Positions 44,201 to 54,990 of a stretch of 64,000 nucleotides of DNA are shown one piece after another. The notes beneath the pieces were generated by a model. The model worked only from the letters and a program-made list of their open reading frames with translations. It ran no database searches and had not been told where the DNA came from. The translations under genes and the position numbers were made by a program. Position 1 is the stretch's first letter; every line of letters starts with the position of its first letter. Origin of the DNA: Isochrysis galbana (lineage: Eukaryota > Haptophyta > Isochrysidales > Isochrysidaceae); contig CM030931.1 of the NCBI GenBank assembly GCA_018136815.1, forward strand, positions 9,300,989 through 9,364,988. The letters run 5' to 3'.

Positions 44201-47200
44201 GCTTCCCGTTGCTGCGAGCCCAGTCTCCCGTTCCCGCCTCACGGTCCCTTGCGCGATTTGACCCCACAATTCAAAAATTAGATCAATTCCGCTTCTTCTG
44301 TGGATTTCTATCGCCGTTGCCTTCTCATGGGTTGCCGCTGCGTCGAGTTGGACTGCTTCGACGGGCCCGACGGCGAGCCAGAAATATACCACCGCAATAC
44401 TTTCACGACTCATATCTCCTTGGCCGCGACTCTGCGCGCGATTGCAGAAGATGGCTGGCGTGCATCGCCATACCCTATCATCTTATCGTTGGAAATGCAC
44501 TGCTCCGAGGACCAACAGGTGAAGCACGGACCTCACCTCCCAAGCGTGGGGCCTGGGGAATTGCCAGCAGCTACACGGGAACACGCATGCTAGAATGTTG
44601 AGCGCGCCCCAATCCTGTTCGCGTAGTCCCATGGCAACTCTCTTTTTTTCTTGCTCGTACAGGACACTATTGCCCGCCACCTTACAAGCATTTTTGGCGA
44701 ACAGCTTCAGTACGCCGCGGATCCTGTGATGATGCGGCTTCTATCTCCGCGGGAGCTGTGGCACAAGCTGCTCGTCAAGGGCAAGCGATTGCCTTCAGTG
44801 CACGATGGCTACGATTTGCCCGTCGCTGCACCTGGAGGAGACGGGTCAGATTCTGATGGTTCGCATGCCTCCGACGACGATGAGGTAGGAGCACGCAAGC
44901 AAAATTTATGACCTCTGATTCCGCAGGAATTTTCATCACAGCAACGAAAGATGGAGCCATTGTGCAGGGCTTCAGGGATGTAAGATAGCCATGCCTCCTG
45001 CCCATAGGATCGCACCCTCGGGTCGCTTGATATTGAGGCAATGTTGCAGAAGCTATCATCAATGTCGGGGGTGTACGCCAACCGCATGGCAAAACAGGTG
45101 ATATGGCATCATAACTTATTTCCTATCTCATGAGCCTATCACCGAATGGGATGTCTACCCGATACTACGTGCTGATGCGTTCTCGTCGAAATCGATTGTG
45201 CATTGTGCTGCCCCTTTCCCGACTTGCTCAGTTATTTGATGAATATATGTGTAACCTAGACGGCGACGCCTCCCTCTCTGTGATGGAAGCGATTCATCTT
45301 TGGGGCTCCGACCTTCCCGCACAGCTCGCCGTATGGTCTCGTCGCGCCGCCATTGGACGTTACCCTGACATCGATGCCATCCACGGTGCTGTTCAAAATC
45401 TGGGGGAATTTGCGCCTGCGGTCCGCACGTTGCACCGGGCTTGCTTACGCGCTTTCGCCGACACCGATGCAGTCCCTTTACGGACACCAACGTCTTGCAT
45501 TTCGCAAGATGTCTTGCCGCTTTCGACTACGGCGCCCAACGCCGCCACTGCCACTCCTGGGAGCACATGGCTCCCGGGAGCAGCAGCGTTTGAGGAGCAC
45601 ATGGAATCGGGTAAGGCAACCAAGAGGACCATTTCCACATCGTCCCATCCGAGCTTTTCGCGCCAGCCATCCGGCCAGGACACCGTCGAGGTCGAGGCGG
45701 CCCTCACAAGGTTCGCGCAGCTTGCTCTCGCGATTTGCTTCTCTCCATTACCGGAGCAAACCTTCTGAGGCAACACATGTTGGAAAGCTGCCTTACAAGT
45801 TGCAACTAACGTTTCTCCTACGCCCGCTCATGCAATTTAGGCTTCGCTCTCGTCGCGGGTCTGCGAATTCGCTGAGTGCCCGCTCAGCTAACTCGGCCCA
45901 AAGCGGAGGAGCTCAGGAATCTCGTGCAGCTTCCATCGTTGGTACCCCGCGTGGTCCACTGGAAACCGCTCGCAGCATGCTCGGTGCGTCTGCACCGTCC
46001 TCTAGGGTGGACGAAGAGGATACTTGCGATTTCGAGGGCGAACTTCCTGAGGTGAGCCCCGAGCAGCTCGATGATTTGGCAACACTCTTGATGTCGGCCA
46101 CTTCTGCGCGTTTTGATGCCGTGCGTGACATGATACTTGAGAGGCTCGAAGAGCTCTGTCTAGCAGGGTTCAAAGCGTCAGAACAGTTTTCCGAGTTGCG
46201 CCGACTACTAGATCCCAAAGGTGCGCTCAAACGGCTATCGGAGCACTTACTCACAGTTGCCACATCGCTGGCTGATTTTCACTATGTGTTGCTACACTGC
46301 TTAACGAAGTAGAGCGCCATCTAAGAGTCTTGGGGATCACTGACGCCCTTGTTTCCCTGGCCCATTGCTCGTCCATCTACAGCTCGCATGCGCCGCGACG
46401 CCGCCGAGAGCGGTCGGGGTGGCGGGCGCTCCGCAAAATCTCGGCTGTCGGCCGTCTTCGGCGGCGGTGTCCTTAATCGACGCGGCTCGTCCAAAGCTAT
46501 CTTCAACGCTCGATCCAGCACAAATCATTCGCCGCCACCCTATCGCTTCCGTCGCGGGCCCAGCAGCTTGCCAAGCGATCGGCTCTCCGATGATACTCGG
46601 CTGGAGCCGGCCCACAGTCCAGGGTTGGGACCGTCGTCCCCTAGAGGTCACAATGTTATGCCGGTCGCGGTTTGTCTTGACGGCGATGTCCCTGGTTCGC
46701 CACGTGGTGAGAGGCGGGACTCGTTGACGGGAGCCGAACGCACCGTAGCGCAGTCGGTCCCGAAGACGAAGAGCATCTCGGAGGAGTTGTCTGATTGTAC
46801 CTACCTGTCTGCCGTGAAATTGAAGGATGATGCTGTTGGTATTAAACCTGGAAGGCGAGTACCTGCGCTCCCTGGCTTTCACTTCATGAACGTAGCCACG
46901 AGCGCGCTCTGCCCGAAGGTCCCTATTCTTGTCATGCGTTGTGCAAACACATGGGACCTAAGGATGCTTTTGTACAGCCTATTGGCCAGGTATGTAGGAC
47001 GCGGCTGGTGGAATCTGACGAGCAGCTCGTCTTTGCAATTGTCATTAGGTATTACGAAATGTCCTCGCTCTCTGAAGGTCGTATCGCGCGATTGATACGG
47101 GATCCTGAGACTCTCCCGCGACTACGTACGCACAATCAGAGCCAACTAACGAGGATATACCCAGCAGGCACTCGTGTCATGTCCAACAACATGGAGGGCG

Positions 47201-48703
47201 AGGACGTTGCTGCCGCTTGGGGAGCGGGCTGCCACATGATCGCCCTCAACTTTCAGGTGGGGTGATCCATGCACCTCTGCGGCTTTACAGCCCTTCGCTG
47301 CGGATGCGAGTTGCATGACTCGCTCCCTCTCGAGTGGGCGTCAATCCGATCTGGTACCACCATTTGTTCTCAGACATGGGACACGGCAATGCAGCTAAAC
47401 GCCTCTTTGTTCTCGCTGAACGCCGCGTGTGGCTATGTCCTCAAGCCCGATGTACGCCATCCGCCGCCTGTACCTCTACCTGGTCAACAACTTCCTTCTT
47501 GGCCACCGGAGAACCTCGAACCTCCGACGCGGCTTCGTCTGGTCGTTCTTTCGGGTGCGCGCTCGACCAGCTTGTTCTCTGTGAGAGCCCGTGTGGCACC
47601 CTCGCACCGGCTTCTCTTGCCGAGCACTCGTTTCAACCACGCATCAAGATGGCCACTAAACTGCGCCCACCTCCCTTTCCGATCTCGTTGCGCGTATCAG
47701 GTCAACACCTTCCGAAGCGCGACGGCGACCGTTGTATACGAGAGGAGTGGGATCGGTATCACCCAAAGACAAAATTTGAACACGGCGTCTCCGTCTCGGA
47801 TGAGGCGCTCGTTGATGGTGACGTTGTCTCGCCTTCCGTGGAGGTGCGCCGCCAAAGCAACGGCATGCCGCAGATTGCCTAGTGAGCGCTACCGCACATA
47901 CATGACCTTTCGTCCATTGTTGTCTGCGGCGCAGGTACGCTTGTACGGAGGCCTCATGACCTCTCCCGACGGCGGCGAGCAGCTCCACAAGATGACGTCT
48001 GTTGGGGAAGGGCATTGGCGTAGAGCGGAACCAACATTTCAACAAACCTCGGATGAGGTGATTTGCACCCCTCCGGCAACGCCCGCTGGCATTTTACACG
48101 CAGATGTTGTTATTTTTGGCGGCTCCGTCTTTTTCTAGACGCGACTTGCGATTCGTGCACCAAGATGCGCAAGGATGCCTCAAAATCCCCTCATTCATCC
48201 CCATGCGCACTCCTCGGCAGGTTCGGAACGACGGACTTCTGCCAACTTGGAACTTCGAGTCATGCGCCCTTGTATGGCAACCGGAGCTCACCTTCCTACA
48301 TATTGGTGTCTACAAGACGCGCCGTGGCCGTTTAGGACGCGCTTCAAGAACTCTTCTTGCTTACGAAGTAATTCCTGTCTGGTGCATCCGCCAAGGATAT
48401 CGTTCAGTACCTCTACGTGCGCCCTCAGGAAACTACATCAAGGATTGCTCGCTCCTTGTGTACATTTCGTCCAAAGTGTGCGCCTTCGACGCACCTGAGA
48501 GCCCAAAGCCGCTCTCAGTGCCGCCACCATCGGAACCGTATCCGGGCTCGGAGGACAAGTCGCCTGCTAGGGCACCGCGCCCGCGCGTCTCGCTACAATC
48601 GGTCCTGCCTCCGATCCGACAAGCACCAGCTTGTACACGTTCTGAAGCTGTGCTTCAAAACAGCGATGGGGATGGGAGCGGTGTCACCTCACCCGTAGAA
48701 TAG
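41274..48703 (+). CDS. Multi-pass membrane phosphoinositide-specific phospholipase C (PH-EF-X-Y-C2)
   Basis: Hydrolyses PIP2 to IP3 and diacylglycerol. In-phase exons: 41274-42842, 43116-43636, 43809-44106, 44282-44518, 44663-44884, 45008-45097, 45232-45710, 45841-46220, 46383-46854, 47049-47256, 47374-47451, then C2 exons to 48703 whose limits I could not fix. About nine hydrophobic helices come first, then a split PH domain, an EF-like region, and X: PLCDYFINSSHNTYLTGNQ, CRCVELDCFDGPDGEPEIYH, PYPIILSLEMHCS. Both catalytic His and the calcium-binding Glu/Asp/Glu residues are kept. A ~480-residue X-Y linker follows, then Y: YYEMSSLSE, HNQSQLTRIYPAGTRV, WGAGCHMIALNFQ, LNAACGYVLKPD. C2 is seen in RPPPFPISLRVSGQHLP, NDGLLPTWNFESC, ELTFLHIGVY and RQGYRSVPL. 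An ATG at 41316 would cut the first helix in half, so the start is probably upstream. The 46854 junction needs a GC donor. Confidence 0.85.
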
Positions 48704-49365
48704 GAAGCCTTACTGTTATGAGTGGGGTCATCGCCATAGCTCGTACATAGGCATAGTGCACTATAGGTTAAGTCTTCGCTTTCCTTCCCGGCAGTGTTGT
48801 ACAGATATCTTATTCGTGCATCTGTCAACCGTACCCACGTGACATGTGATATGTGAGTGCCAACGGTTGCGCAAACCCGTAGTCTTAAAGACTACCGGGT
48901 TGTCTTCGGGGGGGGGGGGGGAAGACAACGGAAAATGTCTGCCTCCTTTGCCGCCTTCTGAGCAACGGTCGAAGCCTCGCCGATCTTCCCCAAGGTTCGC
49001 TCCCTCCCCCCGAGGGTCTCCCCTGTCATCTCCCCGCTTGGGGTGCCCAGGTTTGCCCTGACAACCCACTAAACAGGGCGCACAACTCATAGGGGCAGGG
49101 AGGCTCGGCGCCCGCCATTGCGCGTTGGCGAGATCCGATCGTCGGGGCAGTCCGTCCGAGGTCCGAGGGAGCAATGGCAGTGCCCCTGGTAGCCCTGCCC
49201 ATGACGGGATTGTACCAGTGGTACCTACTGACTTTTATGGCCCCTACCTCCTCATCAGACCAATCTACGCCGACCGCACGATGCCAACACAGGTGCGCGC
49301 GCGCTGTGAGCCCAGCTGAAGAATCCAGGCCTCAATCACTGAGCTGAGCGAGCGCTAGCACAGGA
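48704..49365. other. Gene-less interval with two hairpins
   Basis: 48881-48897 folds as GTAGTC-TTAAA-GACTAC. Immediately after, GTTGTCTTC (48900-48908) and GAAGACAAC (48922-48930) form a 9-bp stem around a loop of 13 G. No gene is seen; 49125-49319 is open but unremarkable. Confidence 0.6.
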
Positions 49366-49617
49366 ATGACCAATCTGACCACTCCCATGCACCCCTTGCG
49401 CCTCGCAGACCTTCTCGCCGAGATCAAAGCAATCCTCAAGAGCCACAAGAATGTGAAGGGCGTCGTCCTCGACATCAACGCCGAGTTTTGGTCAGTCAGC
49501 TGGGCTGCCAACACAGCGCAGAAGAAGAAGTACGTGGGCATCATTGATCGCTGGGCTGACTCCGAGAGGACCAAGGTGATGATGAAGTGGGAAGAAGAAA
49601 CTCGCGCCTCCTTGTAG
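49366..49617 (+). CDS. Small unidentified open frame
   Basis: The ATG at 49366 opens 83 residues ending in TAG, with a protein-like mixed composition: ADLLAEIKAILKSHKNVKGV, VLDINAEFWSVSWAANTAQK, YVGIIDRWADSERTKVMMKW. A helix-strand pattern is plausible, and an AG at 49361-49362 would allow it to be a terminal exon. I do not recognise it. Given flanking leader-like and repeat F sequence it could be a fragment of a retroelement protein or of a lost gene. Confidence 0.35.
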   Translation: MTNLTTPMHPLRLADLLAEIKAILKSHKNVKGVVLDINAEFWSVSWAANTAQKKKYVGIIDRWADSERTKVMMKWEEETRASL

Positions 49618-50734
49618 CCTATGCATCCTGATTCCCAGGCCTGGTCCTTGTGCTTTGCGATCGCCTGGGTCCCTCCTTGCCGCGTTTTCCCCCCGCACTC
49701 GTCCTCGTTCTCGTCGCAGGTGTTTGCCGTCGTGGGTTTCCCCCCAGCGGTTAGCCTACTCCCTCGCCCTTGTTTTCATCAGTGCACGGGAGGTGTTGTA
49801 GATTCCCTCCTTACTTGCCAACTAACCCTCCCCTTGTACTTGTAACTGTCGATCGCATCGGCTCTCCCGTCGTATCGTCGCTCCCCTCCCGTCGCATCGT
49901 CGCTCTCCTTTCGGGCTTCTCTTCCTTGTTTTTCCATTCCCCGTGTTTCCCCGTTTGAGTGGGGAAAGATACGTGAATGTGAAGGGAAGTGGGGTCAGTG
50001 TTGAGTGAGCGTGACATTTTGTTCTTGGTAGTCGTTCTCTCGTTCCCGTCGTTCGTCCTCGTTCGTTCGTTCTCGCTTTCGCCCCATTCTCGCTCTCGCT
50101 CCTCGTCAATAACACTCACTCTACACCCAAGCTCTCAACAACACTCGCGCACTCACCCTCACCCGCTCGCTCCCGTTCTCGCTATGTCCGCCCCGTCGCC
50201 TCGCTCTGCCTCTCCTAAGCCCGCCTCCCTGCCCCCTCTGGAGGCGGGTGAGCCCGTCATTGGCCATCCCCCAACTTCCGCCGCGCCTCTCGCCGCTTCC
50301 CTTCCGTCCCCTCCGTTCCCATCTGAGGCAGTGGTAACCTCGGATCCGTCAGGCCTCTCAACCGACCTTCGGGCACATACGAGGCTAGTGGCAGCAGCGG
50401 TATTAACTCTCATTGTTACTATCAAAGGACGAGTCACACGCCGTGGAGGCGCATAATTAGTTGCTTTTGCTTTTTCGAACTTGTCGGCAAGTGGCCTAGG
50501 TACTTTTCATGCGCACGATGTACGATGTGGATACTAGATACTACATGATGATATAGCAACTATTGATACTACACATGAACGGGCGGGACCATAATGGTGC
50601 CCAGGAATCGGCTGAATGCTGAAGCCTAATTTGCGTTACATAACACACACGCACCCATGTGACCTGCGAAATAATACTCTACCACAACTTCAACTTCCAA
50701 ACTATTTCGCCAAGTTCATGTTGCGGTTTTTTGG
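49618..50734 (+). mobile_element. Retroelement leader, gag-like start and repeat F, copy 2
   Basis: 50025-50182 is a TCGTTC/CTCGCT-rich leader like that at 33.6 kb. The ATG at 50183 opens MSAPSPRSASPKPASLPPLE and runs into repeat F (50268-50352), almost identical to 24127-24212. The frame ends at 50456. From 50457 to 50734 nothing is recognisable. The linkage of leader-ATG-F here and integrase-F at 24 kb implies rearranged or internally deleted copies of one family. Confidence 0.5.
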
Positions 50735-51652
50735 TTAGGTCTCTCCATGTCTCCTTCCTCCCTCATTGCCCAGGAGGAGTTCGAAGTCAATAACTACGGG
50801 CTGGTGGTCACTCGCACAGCCGCACCGACACTCGACGAACGCAGTGCGAGGCACTAGCTGCGGGCCGGATGCCGGTGGGCGTGACCATACATAGTCAATA
50901 CGGTAGCGTGGACCTTGCTCCATACGCAAGTGTGCAGTCCATGGAAGCGAGGCGGGGCGTCTGGATGGTTGTGACATGAGAGCGCCAAAAGCATCCGTAA
51001 ATCCTGCGTCACGAAGTCGCCAGAGGGACCCACCATTCGCAGCAGCGTCCGTAGGGGGTGCCCAACCGCGCTGCTGATTATTTGCCTCGTGCACCGCCCA
51101 CTCCTCATCTGTGTAGTCGTGCCTATCTAGCGCGTTCAGATCACCAATTATGAAGTGCTGAAGATGCGATGGTCGGTCAGCCACCATGCTGGAGGAGTTC
51201 AATGATCGTAGAGCGTGATCGAGTTGGATGCGCCGCTCCTTGTCGCAGATGTGGTCGAGATGTGTGACTGCGAGGCGCACGGCAACGCCCAGCACGTTCA
51301 CAGTTGCCCCAAGCATCCCCCTTGCGATGCGATGTGTGCGTCCATCGCGCGCGACCACAGTCGTGCCACCGTCCAAATGAAGATGCTGGATATCACTGAG
51401 AGGCTCCGTCGAGAGGAGCGCGTTGCCATACGTGCCGCGCACATGCCCGAAGAAGGAGGTGTGCTCGAGTCCACACGAAGCGGAGAGCTGGTGGAGGAGC
51501 GAGGGCGTTGCCGCCACGTCGAGCTCGTTGAGGGAGAGGAGGTTGGGCTGCAGCGAGCGGATGGTACGCACGACGCGCGCGACGGAGCACTCGTCCGATA
51601 GGTCGCGGCACCGCCGCACGTTCCACTGCACCACGCGCAGCACCTCGCGCAT
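50735..51652 (-). CDS. Endonuclease/exonuclease/phosphatase (EEP) family protein
   Basis: Single-exon gene of 305 residues starting at the ATG at 51652. It belongs to the metal-dependent EEP fold that includes APE1-type nucleases, deadenylases and sphingomyelin or inositol phosphatases. The ordered motifs are all present: VVQWNVRR (Asn), LLSLNELD (metal-binding Glu), GNALLS, VTHLDH, HFIIGDLNALD (Asp/Asn), RIDYVW and the terminal SDHQPVVIDF (catalytic Asp-His). This makes it likely active. No signal peptide or extra domain is seen, and the substrate cannot be told from the sequence; similar stand-alone proteins occur in plants and algae. The stop codon is at 50735-50737. Confidence 0.88.
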   Translation of the reverse strand: MREVLRVVQWNVRRCRDLSDECSVARVVRTIRSLQPNLLSLNELDVAATPSLLHQLSASCGLEHTSFFGHVRGTYGNALLSTEPLSDIQHLHLDGGTTVVARDGRTHRIARGMLGATVNVLGVAVRLAVTHLDHICDKERRIQLDHALRSLNSSSMVADRPSHLQHFIIGDLNALDRHDYTDEEWAVHEANNQQRGWAPPTDAAANGGSLWRLRDAGFTDAFGALMSQPSRRPASLPWTAHLRMEQGPRYRIDYVWSRPPASGPQLVPRTAFVECRCGCASDHQPVVIDFELLLGNEGGRRHGET

Positions 51653-52197
51653 CGAGCCGAGCGAGCGGCAAGCGTCGCGCCAGGTGTGTTCACACCTCCT
51701 TCTCTTGCAGTATTTATTCTCTTTCTCCTACTACTATGCTTTTTCACTGGGCACCCTCTGGGCACATTATGTTATCCCAGAGTTCTCCTATTGCTAGGTT
51801 CACTCGGGCACCCTCTGGGCACATGATGTTACCGTTGTGACGAATCCCCCGTGCCCCTGTGTGTAACCCCGCCTCGGCGCCTCGGCTTAAGGCAGCGCGT
51901 GAGATGGCGGAGGAGGAGCTGCTTTCGCTTTTTACACAGCACGGAATAGGAATGGCGGAGGCCTAGGCCATAACCATAACCACCGCCGCACGTGACGCGG
52001 ATGGGAGTGGGCGGCGTGGGTTCGTGTAGTGCTTGTGTCGTGAGCTGGTGCTCAGACGACTCCCTCCGCAGCTTGAGGGCGATTTCTTCATGCGTAGCTT
52101 CTACTAGGCCAAAACCGACCGGGGGACTAAAGTAACACAGCACGCGAGAAAAATACCGTTACACGAAAATGGCCTCATCTCATCTCACCTCATATCA
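51653..52197. other. Gene-less interval between two minus-strand genes
   Basis: A direct repeat, GGGCACCCTCTGGGCACAT(T/G)ATGTTA, occurs at about 51748-51773 and 51806-51831. The rest is the 3' flank of the MATE gene and the promoter side of the EEP gene, with no recognisable element. Confidence 0.5.
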
Positions 52198-53888
52198 TCA
52201 AGGATGCTCGTGTTGCCGCAGCGGCTGAACTCTTTGTACATACTCCCCATCTCCCATCGCCTCACCTCCGAGTCGTGTGCTGCGTAGCAGCGCAAGCTTG
52301 GCCTCGGACGACCAATCGACGCGGCGCAACAATATCGCAAAAAAAGTGCTGCCAACTGACAAGCCGACTGATATTCCGATCCAGAGTGCCTCAACGCCCA
52401 TGCCTGCACCAAAGGCCATGGCAATACCCAGCGGCATGCCGATTATCCAGAAGGAGAAGACATTGACCGTCGCTATGATTGGTTGCCGGCCGAGTCCTCG
52501 GAGTACCCCTGAGGCTACGCCTTGATAGCCATCAACTACTTGGAAGAGCGCCACCACAGGTGCCACTTCGGCAACTCGCTTGGCGATGATGTCATCTGAC
52601 GTGAAGATGTACGCCACGTAGTTGCGACTCGCGTACATGGCCAACCCACACAGAGCCATGAAGCCGACTCCTAAGCATAGGCACGCAGTCGCCGTGGCGC
52701 GCGCTCTCCTCGGTGCCTGAGCGCCAAGCTGGTTGCCCACGATGATGGTGGCAGCAGTGGAAACGCCGAAGGGAAACGTCGTAAAAGCCAAAGAGGCTAT
52801 GGAGAGTAGGACGACGTTGGCGTCGAGAGAGACCTCTCCCATCTTACCCGCAAGGACCGACTGCACGTCGAAGAACCATGCCTCCACTCCCATCATCACA
52901 CCACCAGGGAGGCCTAGAAGCAAAAAGACGCCCAGACTTGAAAGAAGCCATGGCGGCAGTAGTGAGCCAGTGCTGCCACCAAGCCGAGTGCAGGCTCTAC
53001 GGTCACTCTGCGTGCCCACGGCCCAAGATTGTACTACCTCCCACGCTGCAAGTAGGAAGAACGCGACTGTACGTACTAGGCTAGTGCCGAGCGGCGAGCC
53101 AGCGAAGCCCCAGCCAATGCCCCAAATGAAGCTATAATTGGTGGCCACATTCAGAACATTCGAGAAAAGCAACACGTATATTGACGGGGCCACGCGGCCC
53201 TGCGCTTGCTGGTACTTTTGGACAACAGTGAAGAGGCCGTAACCAGGCAGTCCAAGCGCAAGACCACTGCAGTACTGCCACGTCATCGCCGCCATCGCCT
53301 CGCCCTGGCCAAAGACATTGTGAACGACCCACTCGCTCAGCCAGAGGAGGGTGCAACCAGGAATGCAGAGCCCGCACATCACGATCGTGGCACAGAGCCC
53401 CCAACGGTGAAGTGCGACAACGTCACCCGCGCCATTTGCCTGCGCGGCCAGCGTGTCGAGTGCCGTCATCACACCCATGATGAAGAACCAGACCATGCTG
53501 CGAAGTGGCGGATCGGCGGTTACCTCCTTGCAACTTGGCACGCAAAAGCCTTCCGGGCCGACGAGCTCGGATCTCTGGCGCCAAGCGAGGGCCCCAGGCT
53601 ATCAAGGTGGCGTCTGGGACGTGTCCCGACCACCGATCCAGCGTCAAGTAAGCTTGCTGGCCGCACACAGCGCGAGCAAACCCCAGAGCCAAACCAAGTG
53701 GCCAGAGCTACGCACCTAAAGTAAGCATTGCCCAGCGCCGCGGCGGCGAGCTCGGTCGGGCCGAGATGGCCGAGGAAGGCAGCGTCGATGATCTGGAGCA
53801 CAAACTGCAGTCCATTCGACGCGATCACCGGCAGCGCCAGCCGGAGCACCGGACGGATCTCCGAGAGGCCGCCCCACTCGCTCTCCAT
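52198..53888 (-). CDS. MATE family multidrug/organic cation antiporter
   Basis: Predicted H+ or Na+-coupled efflux transporter with 12 membrane helices. Two exons, 53888-53716 and 53497-52198, join in phase 2 and encode 490 residues, the normal length. Exon 1 gives MESEWGGLSEIRPVLRLALP and helix 1-2 with FLGHLGPTELAAAALGNAYF. Exon 2 opens with SMVWFFIMGVMTALDTLAAQ followed by ANGAGD, the conserved MATE T-L-x-x-Q-x-x-G-A region. Later motifs include GLPGYGLFTVVQKYQQAQG, VLNVATNYSFIWG, PFGVSTAATIIVGNQLGA and QVVDGYQGVASGVLRGLGRQ, each typical of eukaryotic MATE proteins. The C-terminus is short and cytosolic. The intron (53715-53498) has GT-AG ends. Substrate is unknown. Confidence 0.93.
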
Positions 53889-53936
53889 CGTCGCACGCGG
53901 CGGCCGAGAGCATCAGCGGACCGCTGACTCTGAGAT

Positions 53937-54095
53937 CGTGTCAGAGTTTTCTTGTTGTCCTAGTTTAATCCTAGTGCTGAGGGACCGTGCCTCACCGGCA
54001 ACGGAGCCCCTACCCCTACCCCGCGATGGGGGTATGCGGTATGCGCGGCTGGTGCATGGCTCGTCCGGTGTATGTGGCTAGGGATGCTAGCCAAC
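53937..54095 (+). repeat. Interspersed repeat family E, copy 2
   Basis: Close match to 22020-22200, including GTCAGAGTTTTCTTGTTGTC, the GCGATGGGGGTA segment and the GGCTAG-GGATG-CTAGCC hairpin. It begins about 50 bp upstream of the MATE start codon, so it may lie in that gene's promoter. Confidence 0.65.
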
Positions 54096-54800
54096 AAAAA
54101 CAACCTTTCAAAATTCTCGCCTCGCTCGCGGCCTTGCATCGTGCTATGCTACCACGCCTTCGCCTTCGCTCCCCTCCTCCCTCCTACCCTCCTATCTCCT
54201 ATCTCCTCATCCCTATCCCTCACTATCACTATCACTAACACTAACCTGCCTTGCGGCGACTCCCCTCGTGCGCTACTTACTACTCAGGGGCCCGGGTCAT
54301 GGGGGGCGGCGGGATACGGCACAGGTTGTCCCGATCCTTAGCGGTAAGGTTCTCTCCTCCCTCTTGTTCTGCTAAGCGGTCGGGGTGTCTTCGTGAGTAT
54401 TTTCATTTTCGAGTCCTTATGGCTTATGCGTATGGGTCGTCGAGGGTAGTGGGTAGTACGTGTCAGTTACCTGTTTATACTTATCTGTGCAACGGCGTCA
54501 ATGTCGTGCTGCGTTGTTGTGTTCTGTGCGTCTCAAGCCAATTTGTTGGTGATGTCTAGCGCGTGCGCTATGAGTTTGAGGTTGTCTCCCAACGTCCAGC
54601 GTGAGTCTGCCTTTATTGTTCTCGGGGAAACGGGGGTGCTCAGCTCGAGCGCGCTCTTGATTTTTGTTTTCCTCCACTGAGTAGCCCTCTGGGTACGAAT
54701 CAAGCAGCGTGTTCCGGCCGGTTTCAGCCCTCGCACTAGGGTCGTGAATCTCGTGATGGTGGATTCCAATATGGGCACGTGCACGTGGCGTGAAATTTGT
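54096..54800 (-). mobile_element. Non-LTR retrotransposon 3' end, minus-strand copy
   Basis: The minus frame 54784-54533 encodes VPILESTITRFTTLVRGLKP, then ELSTPVSPRT and a terminus with LIAHALDITNKLA. This is the same C-terminal peptide as the plus-strand copies at 18.76 and 21.4 kb. Downstream on the minus strand, the GCACGAGGGGA...CGCAAGGCAGG element (about 54280-54240) and AAGGCCGCGAGCGAGGCGAG near 54140 match the 3' UTRs of those copies. The copy is 5'-truncated. Confidence 0.65.
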
Positions 54801-54837
54801 ATGCCCAGCTCTCTGGGAGAGTCTGGGCTCTGGGCAG

Positions 54838-54990
54838 TCTAGGTGAGTCCCCCCTGCATGCCAAGTGGCAGCGCAGGGTGGTGGGGGTGGTTCTCGCCCC
54901 CCATGAGGGGGGTCGAGAGAGTGGGGGGGGGGGCGTGAGGCCCCCCTCCATCCTCCATGGCGACCAATCAATCATAAGATTAGTTGGTAA
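54838..54990 (+). repeat. Interspersed repeat family B, copy 3
   Basis: Near-identical to 18525-18680 apart from small length differences in the G run and a duplicated TCCTCCA/ATCA. It borders the 5' side of the minus-strand retroelement fragment. Confidence 0.7.
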
